Positions 17,855 through 26,222 of a stretch of DNA of 64,000 nt are shown piece by piece; the stretch's first letter is position 1; every line of letters starts with the position of its first letter. The translations under genes were made by a program, and so were the position numbers. The notes under the pieces are model-generated. The model was not told the DNA's origin. It saw nothing but the letters and a program-made list of their open reading frames with translations, and did no database searches. The stretch is taken from the NCBI GenBank assembly GCA_036383895.1, contig DASVNK010000030.1:62001-126000 (forward strand), given 5' to 3'. The DNA is from DASVNK01 sp036383895. GTDB lineage: Bacteria > Verrucomicrobiota > Verrucomicrobiia > Limisphaerales > SXQI01.

Positions 17855-19033
17855 ATGACTGTAGCCAAACAGGGTTACTCTGAAGTGGTATTTACCTTTT
17901 GGCGCACTGCCGCGCTGCTGGTCGCTCTCGCATTTACAGCCTCACATGCTGCGCAAATTCGATTTGAGCGAGTGCCCGAAAACGGTATCCAGCCGCAGGC
18001 GATAGTGGAAACAAACCGGCGGGTGCATCTGCTGTTTTTCAAGGGTGACGCCATGGGCGGAGACGTGTTCTACACAATGCGAAATTCGGAGGAGAAGGAA
18101 TTCGGCAGCACGATGAAGGTGAACCAGCAGCCTGGATCAGTGCTGGCGGCTGGGACGATGCGCGGCCCGCAAATGGCGATCGGAAAGTACGGGCGCGCGC
18201 ATGTGGTTTGGATGGGAGGAAATGGAGCGGATAAAGTTGTCGTGGGCGGAGAGAAGACGACGCCCCTTTTGTATGCGCGACTTTCAGAATCTAAACGGCA
18301 GTTCGAAACGGAACGAAATATTCTGACGCACATTGGTGGTCTCGACGGGGGGCAGGCTATAGCGGCGGATCAAAAAGGAAGTGTTTATGTAATTTGGCAT
18401 GGCGCTCCTCCCCATGTCGAAGGGGAAGAGGAACGCGGGTTATACGTCGCGAGATCAACGGATGGAGGAACCACCTTCGAACGAGAAGAGAAAGCAAAGT
18501 TGCCCAAGAAAGGCTCGTGTGCCTGCTGCGGAATCCGAGCGATAACTGATGGCTCAGACGCGCTGCATGTGCTGTTTCGATCGGCGGAAGCGGGAGTGAA
18601 TCGTCCGCAATTGTGGCTACGTTCTGAGGATCAGGGCAAAAGTTTTGAAATAATGCAGGAACATCCCTGGACCACCGCGACTTGTCCGGCCAGCAGTATG
18701 GGATTTTCGGTGGCGGGAAATCGCATTGCGGCGAGCTGGGAAACAAACGGCCGTGTCGTCGGCGGGGTTTACCATCCGAAGGTGATGGAGGAGTTGAAGA
18801 CAGCTTCGAATGGGAAACAGAAGCATCCGCGCGTCGCATTGAACAAACGTGGCGAAACGTTGCTGACCTGGGTGGAAGACGTGGGATGGGGAACTGAAGG
18901 AACGTTGGCCGTCCAATTATTTGATGTTAATGGACGTGCGGTCGGTGAAACCTCGAAGAAGCTGAAGTTGCCCGCCTGGAGTTTCGGTGCGCCGTATGCG
19001 CAAGCGAATGGCGATTTCGTGGTGCTTTACTAG
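17855..19033 (+). CDS. Secreted sialidase-like (BNR/Asp-box) beta-propeller
   Basis: 392 aa with a signal peptide ending near ASHAA (residue 32). Asp-box motifs STDGGTTFE and SEDQGKSFE mark the propeller of the sialidase/neuraminidase clan. A cysteine cluster KKGSCACCGIRA and a later TATCPASSM resemble a pair of conserved motifs in planctomycete/verrucomicrobial 'exo-alpha-sialidase' annotations. The classical arginine triad cannot be confirmed by eye, so enzymatic cleavage of sialic acid is not assured. AAGGAG lies 14 bp before the ATG, a long spacing. Its stop codon abuts that of hemC end to end. Confidence 0.75.
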   Translation: MTVAKQGYSEVVFTFWRTAALLVALAFTASHAAQIRFERVPENGIQPQAIVETNRRVHLLFFKGDAMGGDVFYTMRNSEEKEFGSTMKVNQQPGSVLAAGTMRGPQMAIGKYGRAHVVWMGGNGADKVVVGGEKTTPLLYARLSESKRQFETERNILTHIGGLDGGQAIAADQKGSVYVIWHGAPPHVEGEEERGLYVARSTDGGTTFEREEKAKLPKKGSCACCGIRAITDGSDALHVLFRSAEAGVNRPQLWLRSEDQGKSFEIMQEHPWTTATCPASSMGFSVAGNRIAASWETNGRVVGGVYHPKVMEELKTASNGKQKHPRVALNKRGETLLTWVEDVGWGTEGTLAVQLFDVNGRAVGETSKKLKLPAWSFGAPYAQANGDFVVLY

Positions 19034-20002
19034 CTAGAGCAAGTCGGCGGCGACTTGTTCCCCTAAAGCTACCGCCTCTGAGGCAGATCCGGATCGTTCA
19101 GTTCGTTTTACGGTTTCGTTCCGAAAGGAAACGGCGCGGAGGCGCAGTTTACCTTCTGAAATATCCGCGTAAGCGCCGACCGGACTGAGGCAGCCGCCCC
19201 CCATGGCGTGGAGAAAGGCGCGTTCGGCAGTAACACATTGCAACGTGGGCGTGTCGTTTAGGCGTGAAATGATCTCGTCTATTTCTTTGTCGCCGATGCG
19301 GCTTTCGTAACCGAGGGCGGCTTGGCCGACGCAAGGGAGCATTTGTTCTACCGACATGACCGTGGCGAGCAGGCCGGCGGGAACGTCTTTGCCCCTGAGG
19401 CAACCGTTCTCAACACCGTAGCCGAGGCGTTTCAGGCCGGCGTAGGCGAGGATAGTGGCATCGAGTTGCGCGTTTTCGGCGATTTTCTGGAGGCGCGTGC
19501 CGACGTTGCCGCGAATCGGGACGGTTTTTAGATCGGGACGGAGGACGAGGATTTGGGCCTGACGGCGGGTGCTGCTGCTGGCGACGGTAGCACCGGATAC
19601 AAAATCGGTCAGTTGGGAGTCGGGTAAGTAGCCGCGTTTTTCCCCGGTTGCAATGGACTGGCTTCGGTAGACGAGGACATCGCGAACATCTTCGCGTTCG
19701 CTGACGCCGGAGAGATAGAGGCCTTCGGGTAATTCGGTCGGAAGATCTTTTAAACTGTGAACGGCGAAATCGGCTTCCCGATTGAGCATGGCAACTTCGA
19801 GTTCCTTGGTGAAGAGACCTTTGGTGACTTGCTGGTTCGGACGGGTGAGGTTAATCGTTTGGAGTTTGTCCCCGGTGGTCTTGATGATTTTCAGTTCGAA
19901 GTGGCGATCGGGAAAATGGCGGCGACATTCGGCGAGCACGAGATTCGATTGTGCAAGAGCCAGCGCGCTTCCGCGGGTGGCGATGTAAATGGTGCGGCTC
20001 AC
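19034..20002 (-). CDS. hemC: Hydroxymethylbilane synthase (porphobilinogen deaminase)
   Basis: 322 aa, normal length. IATRGSALALAQSN is the N-terminal signature, HSLKDLP holds the catalytic Asp86, SSSTRRQAQI carries the substrate-binding arginines, and GGGCLSPVGAY gives Cys271, which holds the dipyrromethane cofactor. The enzyme joins four porphobilinogens into hydroxymethylbilane in the cytoplasm. It is 3 bp from hemA, so the pair is transcribed together, and together with the ccsA-like gene forms a tetrapyrrole/cytochrome c block. Nothing unusual was seen. Confidence 0.96.
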   Translation of the reverse strand: MSRTIYIATRGSALALAQSNLVLAECRRHFPDRHFELKIIKTTGDKLQTINLTRPNQQVTKGLFTKELEVAMLNREADFAVHSLKDLPTELPEGLYLSGVSEREDVRDVLVYRSQSIATGEKRGYLPDSQLTDFVSGATVASSSTRRQAQILVLRPDLKTVPIRGNVGTRLQKIAENAQLDATILAYAGLKRLGYGVENGCLRGKDVPAGLLATVMSVEQMLPCVGQAALGYESRIGDKEIDEIISRLNDTPTLQCVTAERAFLHAMGGGCLSPVGAYADISEGKLRLRAVSFRNETVKRTERSGSASEAVALGEQVAADLL

Positions 20003-20005
20003 TCT

Positions 20006-21055
20006 TTAGGCCTGGGCGAGTTTCGTTGGGAATGTGAAGTCAGTGCCGCCCGGTTCAAGGAGTGGTTGGGCTTTTTCGCGAATGATTGCTTCGCACTTGG
20101 CGATCTCTTCCTGGCGCTGCTTGAGGTAGTTGTCCGCAATCGCCTGCAGGTCGTCGATGTTGTAGAGGTAAACTGATTCAAGGAAATTAACCTGCGGATC
20201 GATGTCGCGGGGGACGGCGATATCGATGAGGAGCAGCGGACGATGGTGGCGCGCTTTCATGACGGGCTCGAGTTTGTGGACATCGAGGATGTGGTGCGGT
20301 GCGGCAGTGCTACTGATAACGATATCGATGTTCTCGAATTCACCAGTCCAATGATCAAAGGAAATGGCGCGCCCGCCGAGTTCCTGAGCGAGAGAAGCGG
20401 CGCGTTCGAAGGAGCGGTTGCTAACGAGGAGGCTTTTGGCACCGCGGCTGAGTAAAGCGCGCGCGGTTTTCTCGCTGGTGTCACCGGCGCCAATTACCAT
20501 CACGTGGTGTTCGTTCAAATTGGAGAAGATCTTTTCCGCCAGTTCAACTGCGGCCGAGGCAACCGAGACGCTGCCGCGTTGGATGTTGGTGCAGGTACGG
20601 ATATGCTTGGCGACGTTGAAGGCGCGCTGGAACGCTTTGTTCAGGCGCGAGCCAGTGTGTTTGTGTTGCAGCGCGAGATCGTAGGCTTTTTTGAGCTGGC
20701 CTAGGATTTCTGTCTCGCCGAGGAGCATGGAATCGAGGCCGCAGGCGACTTTAAAGAGATGCTCAATGCTGTGCGGTTCGGAATAGAGGTAGATCTCGCC
20801 GTTCAGCGGCTCGGGGTAGCCGCGATTTTCGAGGAGGTAGGCGCGGATGTTTTGGAGAGCGTCTGCATCAGAACCAATTGTGACGGCATAGAGTTCAGTT
20901 CGATTGCAGGTAGAAACAATAACGCCTTCGCTGACGAGGCCCCGGTTGCGGAGGTCCTGCAGGGTGGCAGGAATCTCGGGATCGGCAAAAGCGAACTTCT
21001 CGCGCACCTCGACGGGCGAAGTTCGATGGCTGATTCCTATGGTGATAAGCGGCAT
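20006..21055 (-). CDS. hemA: Glutamyl-tRNA reductase
   Basis: 349 aa. GISHRTSPVEVREKF at the N-terminus and VSTCNRTELYAV with the catalytic Cys50 are diagnostic. The NADPH domain follows with MVIGAGDTSEKTARAL, and a short C-terminal dimerisation region ends at 349, shorter than the roughly 420 aa of E. coli HemA. It makes glutamate-1-semialdehyde from Glu-tRNA, the first committed step of the C5 heme route. It sits 9 bp after the ccsA-like gene and 3 bp before hemC, in the order also seen in other Verrucomicrobia-like genomes (family knowledge, not checked here). Confidence 0.96.
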   Translation of the reverse strand: MPLITIGISHRTSPVEVREKFAFADPEIPATLQDLRNRGLVSEGVIVSTCNRTELYAVTIGSDADALQNIRAYLLENRGYPEPLNGEIYLYSEPHSIEHLFKVACGLDSMLLGETEILGQLKKAYDLALQHKHTGSRLNKAFQRAFNVAKHIRTCTNIQRGSVSVASAAVELAEKIFSNLNEHHVMVIGAGDTSEKTARALLSRGAKSLLVSNRSFERAASLAQELGGRAISFDHWTGEFENIDIVISSTAAPHHILDVHKLEPVMKARHHRPLLLIDIAVPRDIDPQVNFLESVYLYNIDDLQAIADNYLKQRQEEIAKCEAIIREKAQPLLEPGGTDFTFPTKLAQA

Positions 21056-21064
21056 GTGCGTTGA

Positions 21065-21877
21065 CTAGGGCTGGTGCGCTTTAGAAAGGAGATTCACGCC
21101 CCAGAAAGTGAGCAGGACAAAAGAAAAGCTGCCGACCGCGCCCCAGGCAAAACGGCGCCCGCCGTGTGAGAACCACCAGCGCATTGCGAGCAAACCGGCG
21201 TAAATCAGCCACACAACGGCGGACCAGGTTGCTTTGGCGTCGGGCTGAAAGAAGACGCCGAAACGTTCTTTCATGAGGAAGGGAGAAAGGGAAAGGCCAC
21301 AGGTAAGGAGAACGAGCCCGACGATCAGAAGGCGGCTAGCGACGAGTTCCAACCGCTGAATAGGAGGAAGGAGAGATAGAATTGCGCGAGTCTTGTTCAC
21401 TTTGAGGTCGCGCTCCTCAGTGAGGTACATGACTGCCGCAACACAACTTAGGCCGAACGCACCATACGCGAGCAAGATTAGCGCGGCGTGCAGGCTTGCG
21501 AGCGGGGAGGCATTGAAATCTTTCGTGTCGAGGCCGGGCATGAGCGCGAAGGTTCCCATGGCAAAAAGGATCGGTGAGGCAAACGCACCCAGGAAACGGA
21601 ACTTCGCGAATAGACCGACGACGAGGTAGGAGGCGACGATGGTCCACATGACAAACATCATCGCCTCAAACAGATTGTTCACCGGGCAACGGGAGAGGCT
21701 GAAGCCGCGCATTCCCATCGCAGTGGTGTGGAAGACGATAGAGAAGGCGAGGATGCCGTAATTAATGCGGTCATCCCGCTGAAAGCCTTTGCGCCAAAGG
21801 AAAACCGAGTATAAAGCACTGAGGCCGTAGCCGACTACGGCGAGCGCAAAGATGTTCCTGTCGGTTAATCCGGCCAC
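21065..21877 (-). CDS. ccsA: Cytochrome c assembly protein, CcsA/HemX type
   Basis: 270 aa with eight hydrophobic spans. The pattern HTTAMGMRGFSLSRCPVNNLFEAMMFVMWTI (read as GFSLSRCPVNNLFEAMMF) and SLHAALILLAYGAFGLSCVAAVMYL contain the conserved histidines and the NLFE stretch of CcsA/CcmC/HemX proteins. The usual tryptophan-rich WWD box is not obvious, which points to the HemX side of the family, the version encoded next to hemA. It may handle heme at the membrane for cytochrome c ligation or control HemA level. It is the first gene of the hem block. Confidence 0.82.
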   Translation of the reverse strand: MAGLTDRNIFALAVVGYGLSALYSVFLWRKGFQRDDRINYGILAFSIVFHTTAMGMRGFSLSRCPVNNLFEAMMFVMWTIVASYLVVGLFAKFRFLGAFASPILFAMGTFALMPGLDTKDFNASPLASLHAALILLAYGAFGLSCVAAVMYLTEERDLKVNKTRAILSLLPPIQRLELVASRLLIVGLVLLTCGLSLSPFLMKERFGVFFQPDAKATWSAVVWLIYAGLLAMRWWFSHGGRRFAWGAVGSFSFVLLTFWGVNLLSKAHQP

Positions 21878-21970
21878 AGCGAAAGGTTAGTAGAGTAGCG
21901 TTTGCTGGGCAAATTGCCAATTGCGGCGAACTCGGCATCGTTGCTCTGCAAGGCTCAACTTACGGGCATA

Positions 21971-21999
21971 AATAAAAAGGCACCCTTGCGGGTGCCTTT
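21971..21999 (-). terminator. Rho-independent terminator of the pseudopilin gene
   Basis: A perfect 10-bp stem AAAGGCACCC / GGGTGCCTTT (21976-21985 and 21990-21999) with a TTGC loop lies 21 bp beyond the pseudopilin stop on the minus strand and is followed by TTTTTATT. This is the best intrinsic terminator in the window. Confidence 0.88.
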
Positions 22000-22020
22000 C
22001 GTTCTAAACTTTAGGCGCGA

Positions 22021-22779
22021 TTAAGGATTGTTGCTATCGCCTGGGAATCCGATGTAGTTCGCCGTGTTCTGGGCGCCACCATCATCGGTGTCGCGCAGCG
22101 ATTGCTTAAGACGCGAGCTGCTGAATTGCTGGACAGAACCGTCACCCATGCAGATGTCACCCTGCTCGTTGTGAGCGTCCTTTGTCCAACCGACTGCGGC
22201 AGTCGTGTTCGTGCCGAGAGCAAACCAGCCACTCTTTGAGTTTAGGTTGCGTCCAGGTGTATTAGTAATGTTGCGGTCACCGGAGAGATATGCCTGTGGC
22301 TTGGTCTCATCCGCTGCTCCAGCGATAAAGTAGCTGATATTCTTGTTATTATTGAACGGCTCGAGAGTACCGACCTTATTCGAATTCCAGTTGCTGGCCT
22401 CAGTGCGACCGGAGTCTGATGGGCAGATTACGATTTTGGGAGTGCTCAACTCGTTCGAGAGGGCAGCGAAATGACGCCAGATCTTCAATTGTTCGCCCGA
22501 TCCAGGGCTTGCGGGAGCTGTCGGCAAAATATCGGACGTTCCACCTTCGGACGCAGGAACCTGCATTGGGAAACGATCGCCGTTGTCGGTCGCGAAGATA
22601 CGGAAGGCCAGACCGACGTTCTTGAGGTTGTTCACGCATTTGATGCGCTGGGCTTTTGCTTTTGCTTTTGCCAGTGCGGGCAGGAGCATTCCTGCCAGAA
22701 TGGCGATAATTGCAATGACGACCAGCAGCTCAATGAGCGTGAACGCCATGTTTTTGTTTTTGCGAAAAACGCTGTTCAT
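22021..22779 (-). CDS. Type II secretion-like pseudopilin (prepilin N-terminal cleavage/methylation protein)
   Basis: 252 aa. The prepilin signature MAFTLIELLVVIAIIAILAG begins at residue 11 and is preceded by a basic leader (MNSVFRKNKN); processing by prepilin peptidase would occur between Ala12 and Phe13 instead of the usual Gly-Phe. AKAKAQRIKCVNNLKNVGLA (residues 40-60) is the conserved verrucomicrobial/planctomycete pseudopilin segment, followed by a variable C-terminal domain with CMGDGSVQQFS, the H-X9-DG/'DGSV' end motif. Such proteins occur in dozens of copies in Verrucomicrobia and their partners are not known. A sigma70-like promoter and a strong terminator make it a single-gene unit. 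Confidence 0.9.
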   Translation of the reverse strand: MNSVFRKNKNMAFTLIELLVVIAIIAILAGMLLPALAKAKAKAQRIKCVNNLKNVGLAFRIFATDNGDRFPMQVPASEGGTSDILPTAPASPGSGEQLKIWRHFAALSNELSTPKIVICPSDSGRTEASNWNSNKVGTLEPFNNNKNISYFIAGAADETKPQAYLSGDRNITNTPGRNLNSKSGWFALGTNTTAAVGWTKDAHNEQGDICMGDGSVQQFSSSRLKQSLRDTDDGGAQNTANYIGFPGDSNNP

Positions 22780-22811
22780 ATGATTCGGTTAATTTGGGTT
22801 TCGGTGCGCGC

Positions 22812-22841
22812 ACTCTAATCAAACCGGAAAAAGAGTGTCAA
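22812..22841 (-). promoter_or_regulatory. Sigma70-type promoter of the pseudopilin gene
   Basis: On the minus strand a perfect -35 box TTGACA (22841-22836) is followed after 18 bp by TAGAGT (22817-22812), a four-of-six match to the -10 box. It lies 33 bp upstream of the start codon, which fits a short leader. Confidence 0.6.
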
Positions 22842-23758
22842 CGCATTTTCTGTGAGAGAATATTTAGCAGTGCCAATGCCAAAGGTGCAAAAACGCCCTT
22901 ATCAACAGGATGCGCATTGAGGCGCACAGATACGCGCGAGAATTTCACGCAATGTGCGTGAGTGACACGCCGGAAGCACCTGAAAGTTGTTCACATAGTT
23001 TACAGAAAAGCTGGACTGAAAATGCAAATTGCGAGTGGAAATTAATGGAATTTGAGGAAATCACGGGGGCTTTTTCAAGAAATCAGTCAGTGAACAGCCT
23101 CGCATCCCCGTTACGTGATCATCCCGAACCGGCGCGTCGCGGGTCCTGCTGTTCTGTGGGGCCGCGACCACCTATTCAAATTGTGCGTCTTTGCGGGAGC
23201 CTCAGTAGGAAAACGCCACGACCTTCCGCGTTGAGTCTTACCCATTCATGATGACCGGCGGCTCTCCGACCTTTGGCCAAATCTGCGACCTTGGCTACAT
23301 GACCAAATTGCATCAAGAGGACTTTTCCTGCTTCCACCCCACCGCCCCGTCCGCAGCACAAAAAAGAACAAAAAACACCTTTCGACACGATAACGTTACT
23401 TTAGGTAATGTAAAGTATTATACACAAGTTACTTACAATGATAAAAACGCGAAAAAAGCAAAAAACACAGATGGTCGGAACGAAACGATAACGTTATAAG
23501 TCCCGAGCTCCTAACACCTGGGACTTTACTTTGAATTGAGATGCGTCTGCCTGCCCACCTTCCCGACTCTCTTCTACCGCCGAAACGGCACTGATGCTGT
23601 GCCACTGAGTGCCACTATGTCGCTCTTAGTATGCGGATAATACCTCTTTCGAGTCATAAACTCTTCTCTCCCAAGCGTCATTTTTCCTCCAGCTCGATGG
23701 CACCCACACTGCTTAAGCACCTCCAGGGAGCTTTTGTTAGAGAGGACATTATAGATTT
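22842..23758. other. Long intergenic region before dnaK, no supported gene
   Basis: About 900 bp without a convincing gene; short open frames here have no recognisable start signals or family features. It contains a small hairpin CACGCA-ATG-TGCGTG (22946-22960) and an AT-rich core (23380-23500) with two CGATAACGTTA repeats. Inverted GGCACT / AGTGCC half-sites at 23588-23613 are spaced 14 bp apart. The dnaK promoter must lie here but no consensus -35/-10 pair stood out; TATAGA (23753-23758 region) is too close to the ATG to be its -10 unless transcription is nearly leaderless. Confidence 0.6.
23388..23498. promoter_or_regulatory. Operator-like repeat pair CGATAACGTTA in AT-rich DNA
   Basis: The 11-mer CGATAACGTTA occurs at 23388-23398 and 23486-23496, 98 bp apart in the same orientation. 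The second copy contains a perfect 10-bp palindrome ATAACGTTAT with a central CG, the layout of LacI-family operators. The DNA between is markedly AT-rich for this window and holds TTATACACA at 23418-23426, which fits the DnaA-box pattern TTATNCACA, and two GTTACTT copies. Regulation of dnaK or an unrelated locus cannot be decided by eye. Confidence 0.4.
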
Positions 23759-25729
23759 ATGCCGAAAGTTTTAGGAATCGATTTGGGCACCACCAACTCC
23801 TGTATGTCAGTGATGGAAGGTGGCGAGCCGCTGGTATTGGAGAATTCAGAAGGCAAGCGCACCACGCCTTCGGTCGTTGCATTCAGCAAAACGGGTGAAC
23901 GTCTGGTCGGCGAAGCCGCCAAACGCCAGGCCATCACCAACTCACGCAACACAGTTTACTCGATCAAGCGGTTCATGGGCCGCAAGTTCGATGAGATCCA
24001 GGAGGAAATTAAGCGCATACCATATAAGGTCGTCCGCGCTGCGAACGGCGATGCCGCCGTTGAAGTGGAAACCGAGGGCAAGACCCAGCAGTTCAGCCCG
24101 CAGGAAATATCCGCGATGATCCTCGCCAAGCTGAAAGCCGACGCCGAAATGCGCCTTGGAGAGCCAGTCACTCAGGCTGTCATCACGGTTCCAGCTTACT
24201 TCAATGACTCGCAACGTCAGGCCACCAAAGACGCCGGTAAGATCGCGGGCCTTGAAGTTCTCCGCATTATTAATGAGCCGACCGCAGCCTCCCTCGCTTA
24301 CGGCCTCGATAAGAAGAAGGATGAGCAAATCGCTGTTTACGATCTCGGCGGTGGCACGTTCGATATCTCGGTTCTCGAAATTGGTGATGGCGTTTTCGAA
24401 GTCAAAGCCACCAACGGTGACACTCACCTCGGCGGCGATGACTGGGATAACCGCATCATGGATTGGATTCTCGACGAATTCAAAAAGGAGAATGGCATGG
24501 ATCTGCGCAAGCAGCCCGACGCTCTCCAGCGCATCAAGGAAGAAGCGGAAAAAGCGAAGATCGCTCTTTCCAGCGCGCAACAATATGACATTAACTTGCC
24601 GTTCATCACTGCGGACGCCAGCGGGCCGAAACACATCAGCAGCAAGCTGAGTCGCGCCAAGATGGAGCAGCTCTGCGATGACCTCTTTGAGCGGACCATC
24701 AATCCGGTGCGCAACTGCTTAAAGGATGCAGGCGTCACTGCAGATAAAATCGACGAACTCGTGCTGGTTGGTGGTATGACTCGTATGCCGCGCGTCGTGG
24801 AAACCTCGCGCACGCTGGTCAACAAAGCTCCGCATCAAGGCGTTAATCCCGACGAAGTGGTCGCGATTGGCGCAGCCATCCAGGGCGGCGTGCTCAAGGG
24901 TGACGTGAAAGACGTACTCCTGCTCGATGTTACTCCGCTTTCGCTCGGTATCGAAACCCTCGGTGGCGTGTTCACCAAGCTGATCGAACGCAACACCACC
25001 ATCCCCACTCGCAAATCGGAAATCTTTTCGACCGCGTCGGACAGCCAGCCGGGTGTGGAAATCCACGTATTGCAGGGCGAACGGCAATTCGCGCGCGATA
25101 ATAAGACCATCGGTAAGTTCCATCTCACCGATATTCCGCCCGCACCTCGTGGCGTGCCGCAGATCGAGGTGACCTTCGATATTGATGCCAACGGCATTCT
25201 GCACGTCAGCGCCAAGGACCTTGGCACTGGCAAAGAGCAGAAGATCACCATCACCGCGAGCAGTGGTCTCTCGAAGGACGAAGTCGAGAAGATGCGGCAG
25301 GACGCCGAATCGCACGCTGAGGAAGACAAGAAACGTCGCGAAGAGGTGGAAGTCCGCAACGAAGCTGACAACTCGGTTTATCGCTCCGAGAAAATGCTCA
25401 AGGATGCCGGCGATAAACTGAATGCCGGCGATAAGAGCAAGATCGAAGCAGCCATGAACAGCGTTCGCGAAGCGTTGAAAGGCACCGACACCGCCACCAT
25501 CAAGAACGCTTCCGAGAAACTCAATGAGGCTTGGCAAGCTGCGAGCGCGGAACTCTATAAGCAGGCACAACAAGCCCAGGGAGGGCAGGGGGCCGGTGCA
25601 GGTCCAACTCCAGGCGCAGGTGGCCCGAGCGGTGGCCGCGCCCAAGGTGCAGCAGCCGGTTCCGCCGGTGGTAGCAAGGACGAAGGTCCAATCATCGACG
25701 CGGAAGTCGTCGACGAAAATAAACGGTAA
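23759..25729 (+). CDS. dnaK: Chaperone DnaK (Hsp70)
   Basis: 656 aa. GIDLGTTNSCMSVMEGGEP opens the nucleotide-binding domain; AVITVPAYFNDSQRQATKDA, IINEPTAASLAYGLDKK, YDLGGGTFDISVLEIG and VLVGGMTRMPRV are the Hsp70 signatures. The substrate domain starts near LLDVTPLSLGIETLGG, and the lid ends in a Gly/Pro/Ala-rich tail and an EVVDE-like terminus (IIDAEVVDENKR). It refolds client proteins with DnaJ and GrpE, neither of which is in this window. A GAGAGGAC stretch precedes the ATG by 17 bp. A terminator separates it from groES, so the two heat-shock units are adjacent but separately ended. Confidence 0.97.
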   Translation: MPKVLGIDLGTTNSCMSVMEGGEPLVLENSEGKRTTPSVVAFSKTGERLVGEAAKRQAITNSRNTVYSIKRFMGRKFDEIQEEIKRIPYKVVRAANGDAAVEVETEGKTQQFSPQEISAMILAKLKADAEMRLGEPVTQAVITVPAYFNDSQRQATKDAGKIAGLEVLRIINEPTAASLAYGLDKKKDEQIAVYDLGGGTFDISVLEIGDGVFEVKATNGDTHLGGDDWDNRIMDWILDEFKKENGMDLRKQPDALQRIKEEAEKAKIALSSAQQYDINLPFITADASGPKHISSKLSRAKMEQLCDDLFERTINPVRNCLKDAGVTADKIDELVLVGGMTRMPRVVETSRTLVNKAPHQGVNPDEVVAIGAAIQGGVLKGDVKDVLLLDVTPLSLGIETLGGVFTKLIERNTTIPTRKSEIFSTASDSQPGVEIHVLQGERQFARDNKTIGKFHLTDIPPAPRGVPQIEVTFDIDANGILHVSAKDLGTGKEQKITITASSGLSKDEVEKMRQDAESHAEEDKKRREEVEVRNEADNSVYRSEKMLKDAGDKLNAGDKSKIEAAMNSVREALKGTDTATIKNASEKLNEAWQAASAELYKQAQQAQGGQGAGAGPTPGAGGPSGGRAQGAAAGSAGGSKDEGPIIDAEVVDENKR

Positions 25730-25749
25730 ATCTCACGGAATTCCGGTCG

Positions 25750-25779
25750 CGGCGGTCTGAACGACCGCCGTTCTGTTCT
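25750..25779 (+). terminator. Rho-independent terminator after dnaK
   Basis: An 8-bp stem CGGCGGTC / GACCGCCG (25750-25757 and 25763-25770) with a TGAAC loop, followed by TTCTGTTCT, lies 21 bp beyond the dnaK stop. Confidence 0.78.
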
Positions 25780-25793
25780 CCGCAATTCGTGGA

Positions 25794-25807
25794 TTGCACT
25801 TGTGCAA
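25794..25807. promoter_or_regulatory. TTGCAC-TT-GTGCAA palindrome upstream of groES
   Basis: A 6-bp inverted repeat with a 2-bp centre lies 87 bp before the groES start, in the only DNA that can carry the groESL promoter. It could be an operator for a regulator other than HrcA. The CIRCE consensus is not present. Confidence 0.35.
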
Positions 25808-25893
25808 AACAGGTTCGTAGCGCATAAGATTCAGCTTTTCCCGCGGCGAGTGCGGCGGGACTCATTCAGTAACAAATAAATAGAAGAAATAAT

Positions 25894-26187
25894 ATGGCAT
25901 TGAACGTTAAGCCCCTCGGCGACCGCATCCTGGTTGAAGCCGTGGAAGAAAAGGAAGTTAAAAAGGGCGGCATTATCATCCCCGATAGCGCCAAGGAAAA
26001 GCCCATGGAAAGCGTCATCGTCGCGCTCGGCACAGGCAAGACCGATGATAATGGCAAGAAGGTTCCTTTCGAAGTTAAGAAAGGCGACCGCGTGCTCGTC
26101 AGCAAATACGGCGGCACTGAAATCAAGCTCAACGGCAAGGAATACAAAATCCTCAATGCCGATGACATTCTCGCGATCATCGACTGA
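25894..26187 (+). CDS. groES: Co-chaperonin GroES
   Basis: 97 aa, normal length. NVKPLGDRILVEAVEEKEV at the start, the mobile loop GGIIIPDSAKEKPM, and VLVSKYGGTEIKLNGKEYKI then DDILAIID at the end match GroES closely. It caps the GroEL ring in the cytoplasm. AGAAGAA precedes the ATG. groEL follows after 35 bp and no terminator is seen between, so they form the standard groESL unit. Confidence 0.97.
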   Translation: MALNVKPLGDRILVEAVEEKEVKKGGIIIPDSAKEKPMESVIVALGTGKTDDNGKKVPFEVKKGDRVLVSKYGGTEIKLNGKEYKILNADDILAIID

Positions 26188-26222
26188 TCCGGGTCAGATT
26201 TTAAACCATACCCCTAATTACT

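Noticed and set aside
23388..23498. Replication origin
   Set aside because: Only one DnaA-box-like 9-mer is present and no dnaA, dnaN or gidA gene is near. Kept only as an open regulatory finding.
22910..23499. Three short open frames in the intergenic region before dnaK
   Set aside because: No start signal, no recognisable composition or motif, and each stops at odd places. Treated as noise.
23588..23613. GGCACT / AGTGCC inverted repeat considered as a CIRCE element
   Set aside because: CIRCE needs TTAGCACTC, 9 bp, GAGTGCTAA; here the half-sites and the 14-bp spacing do not match.
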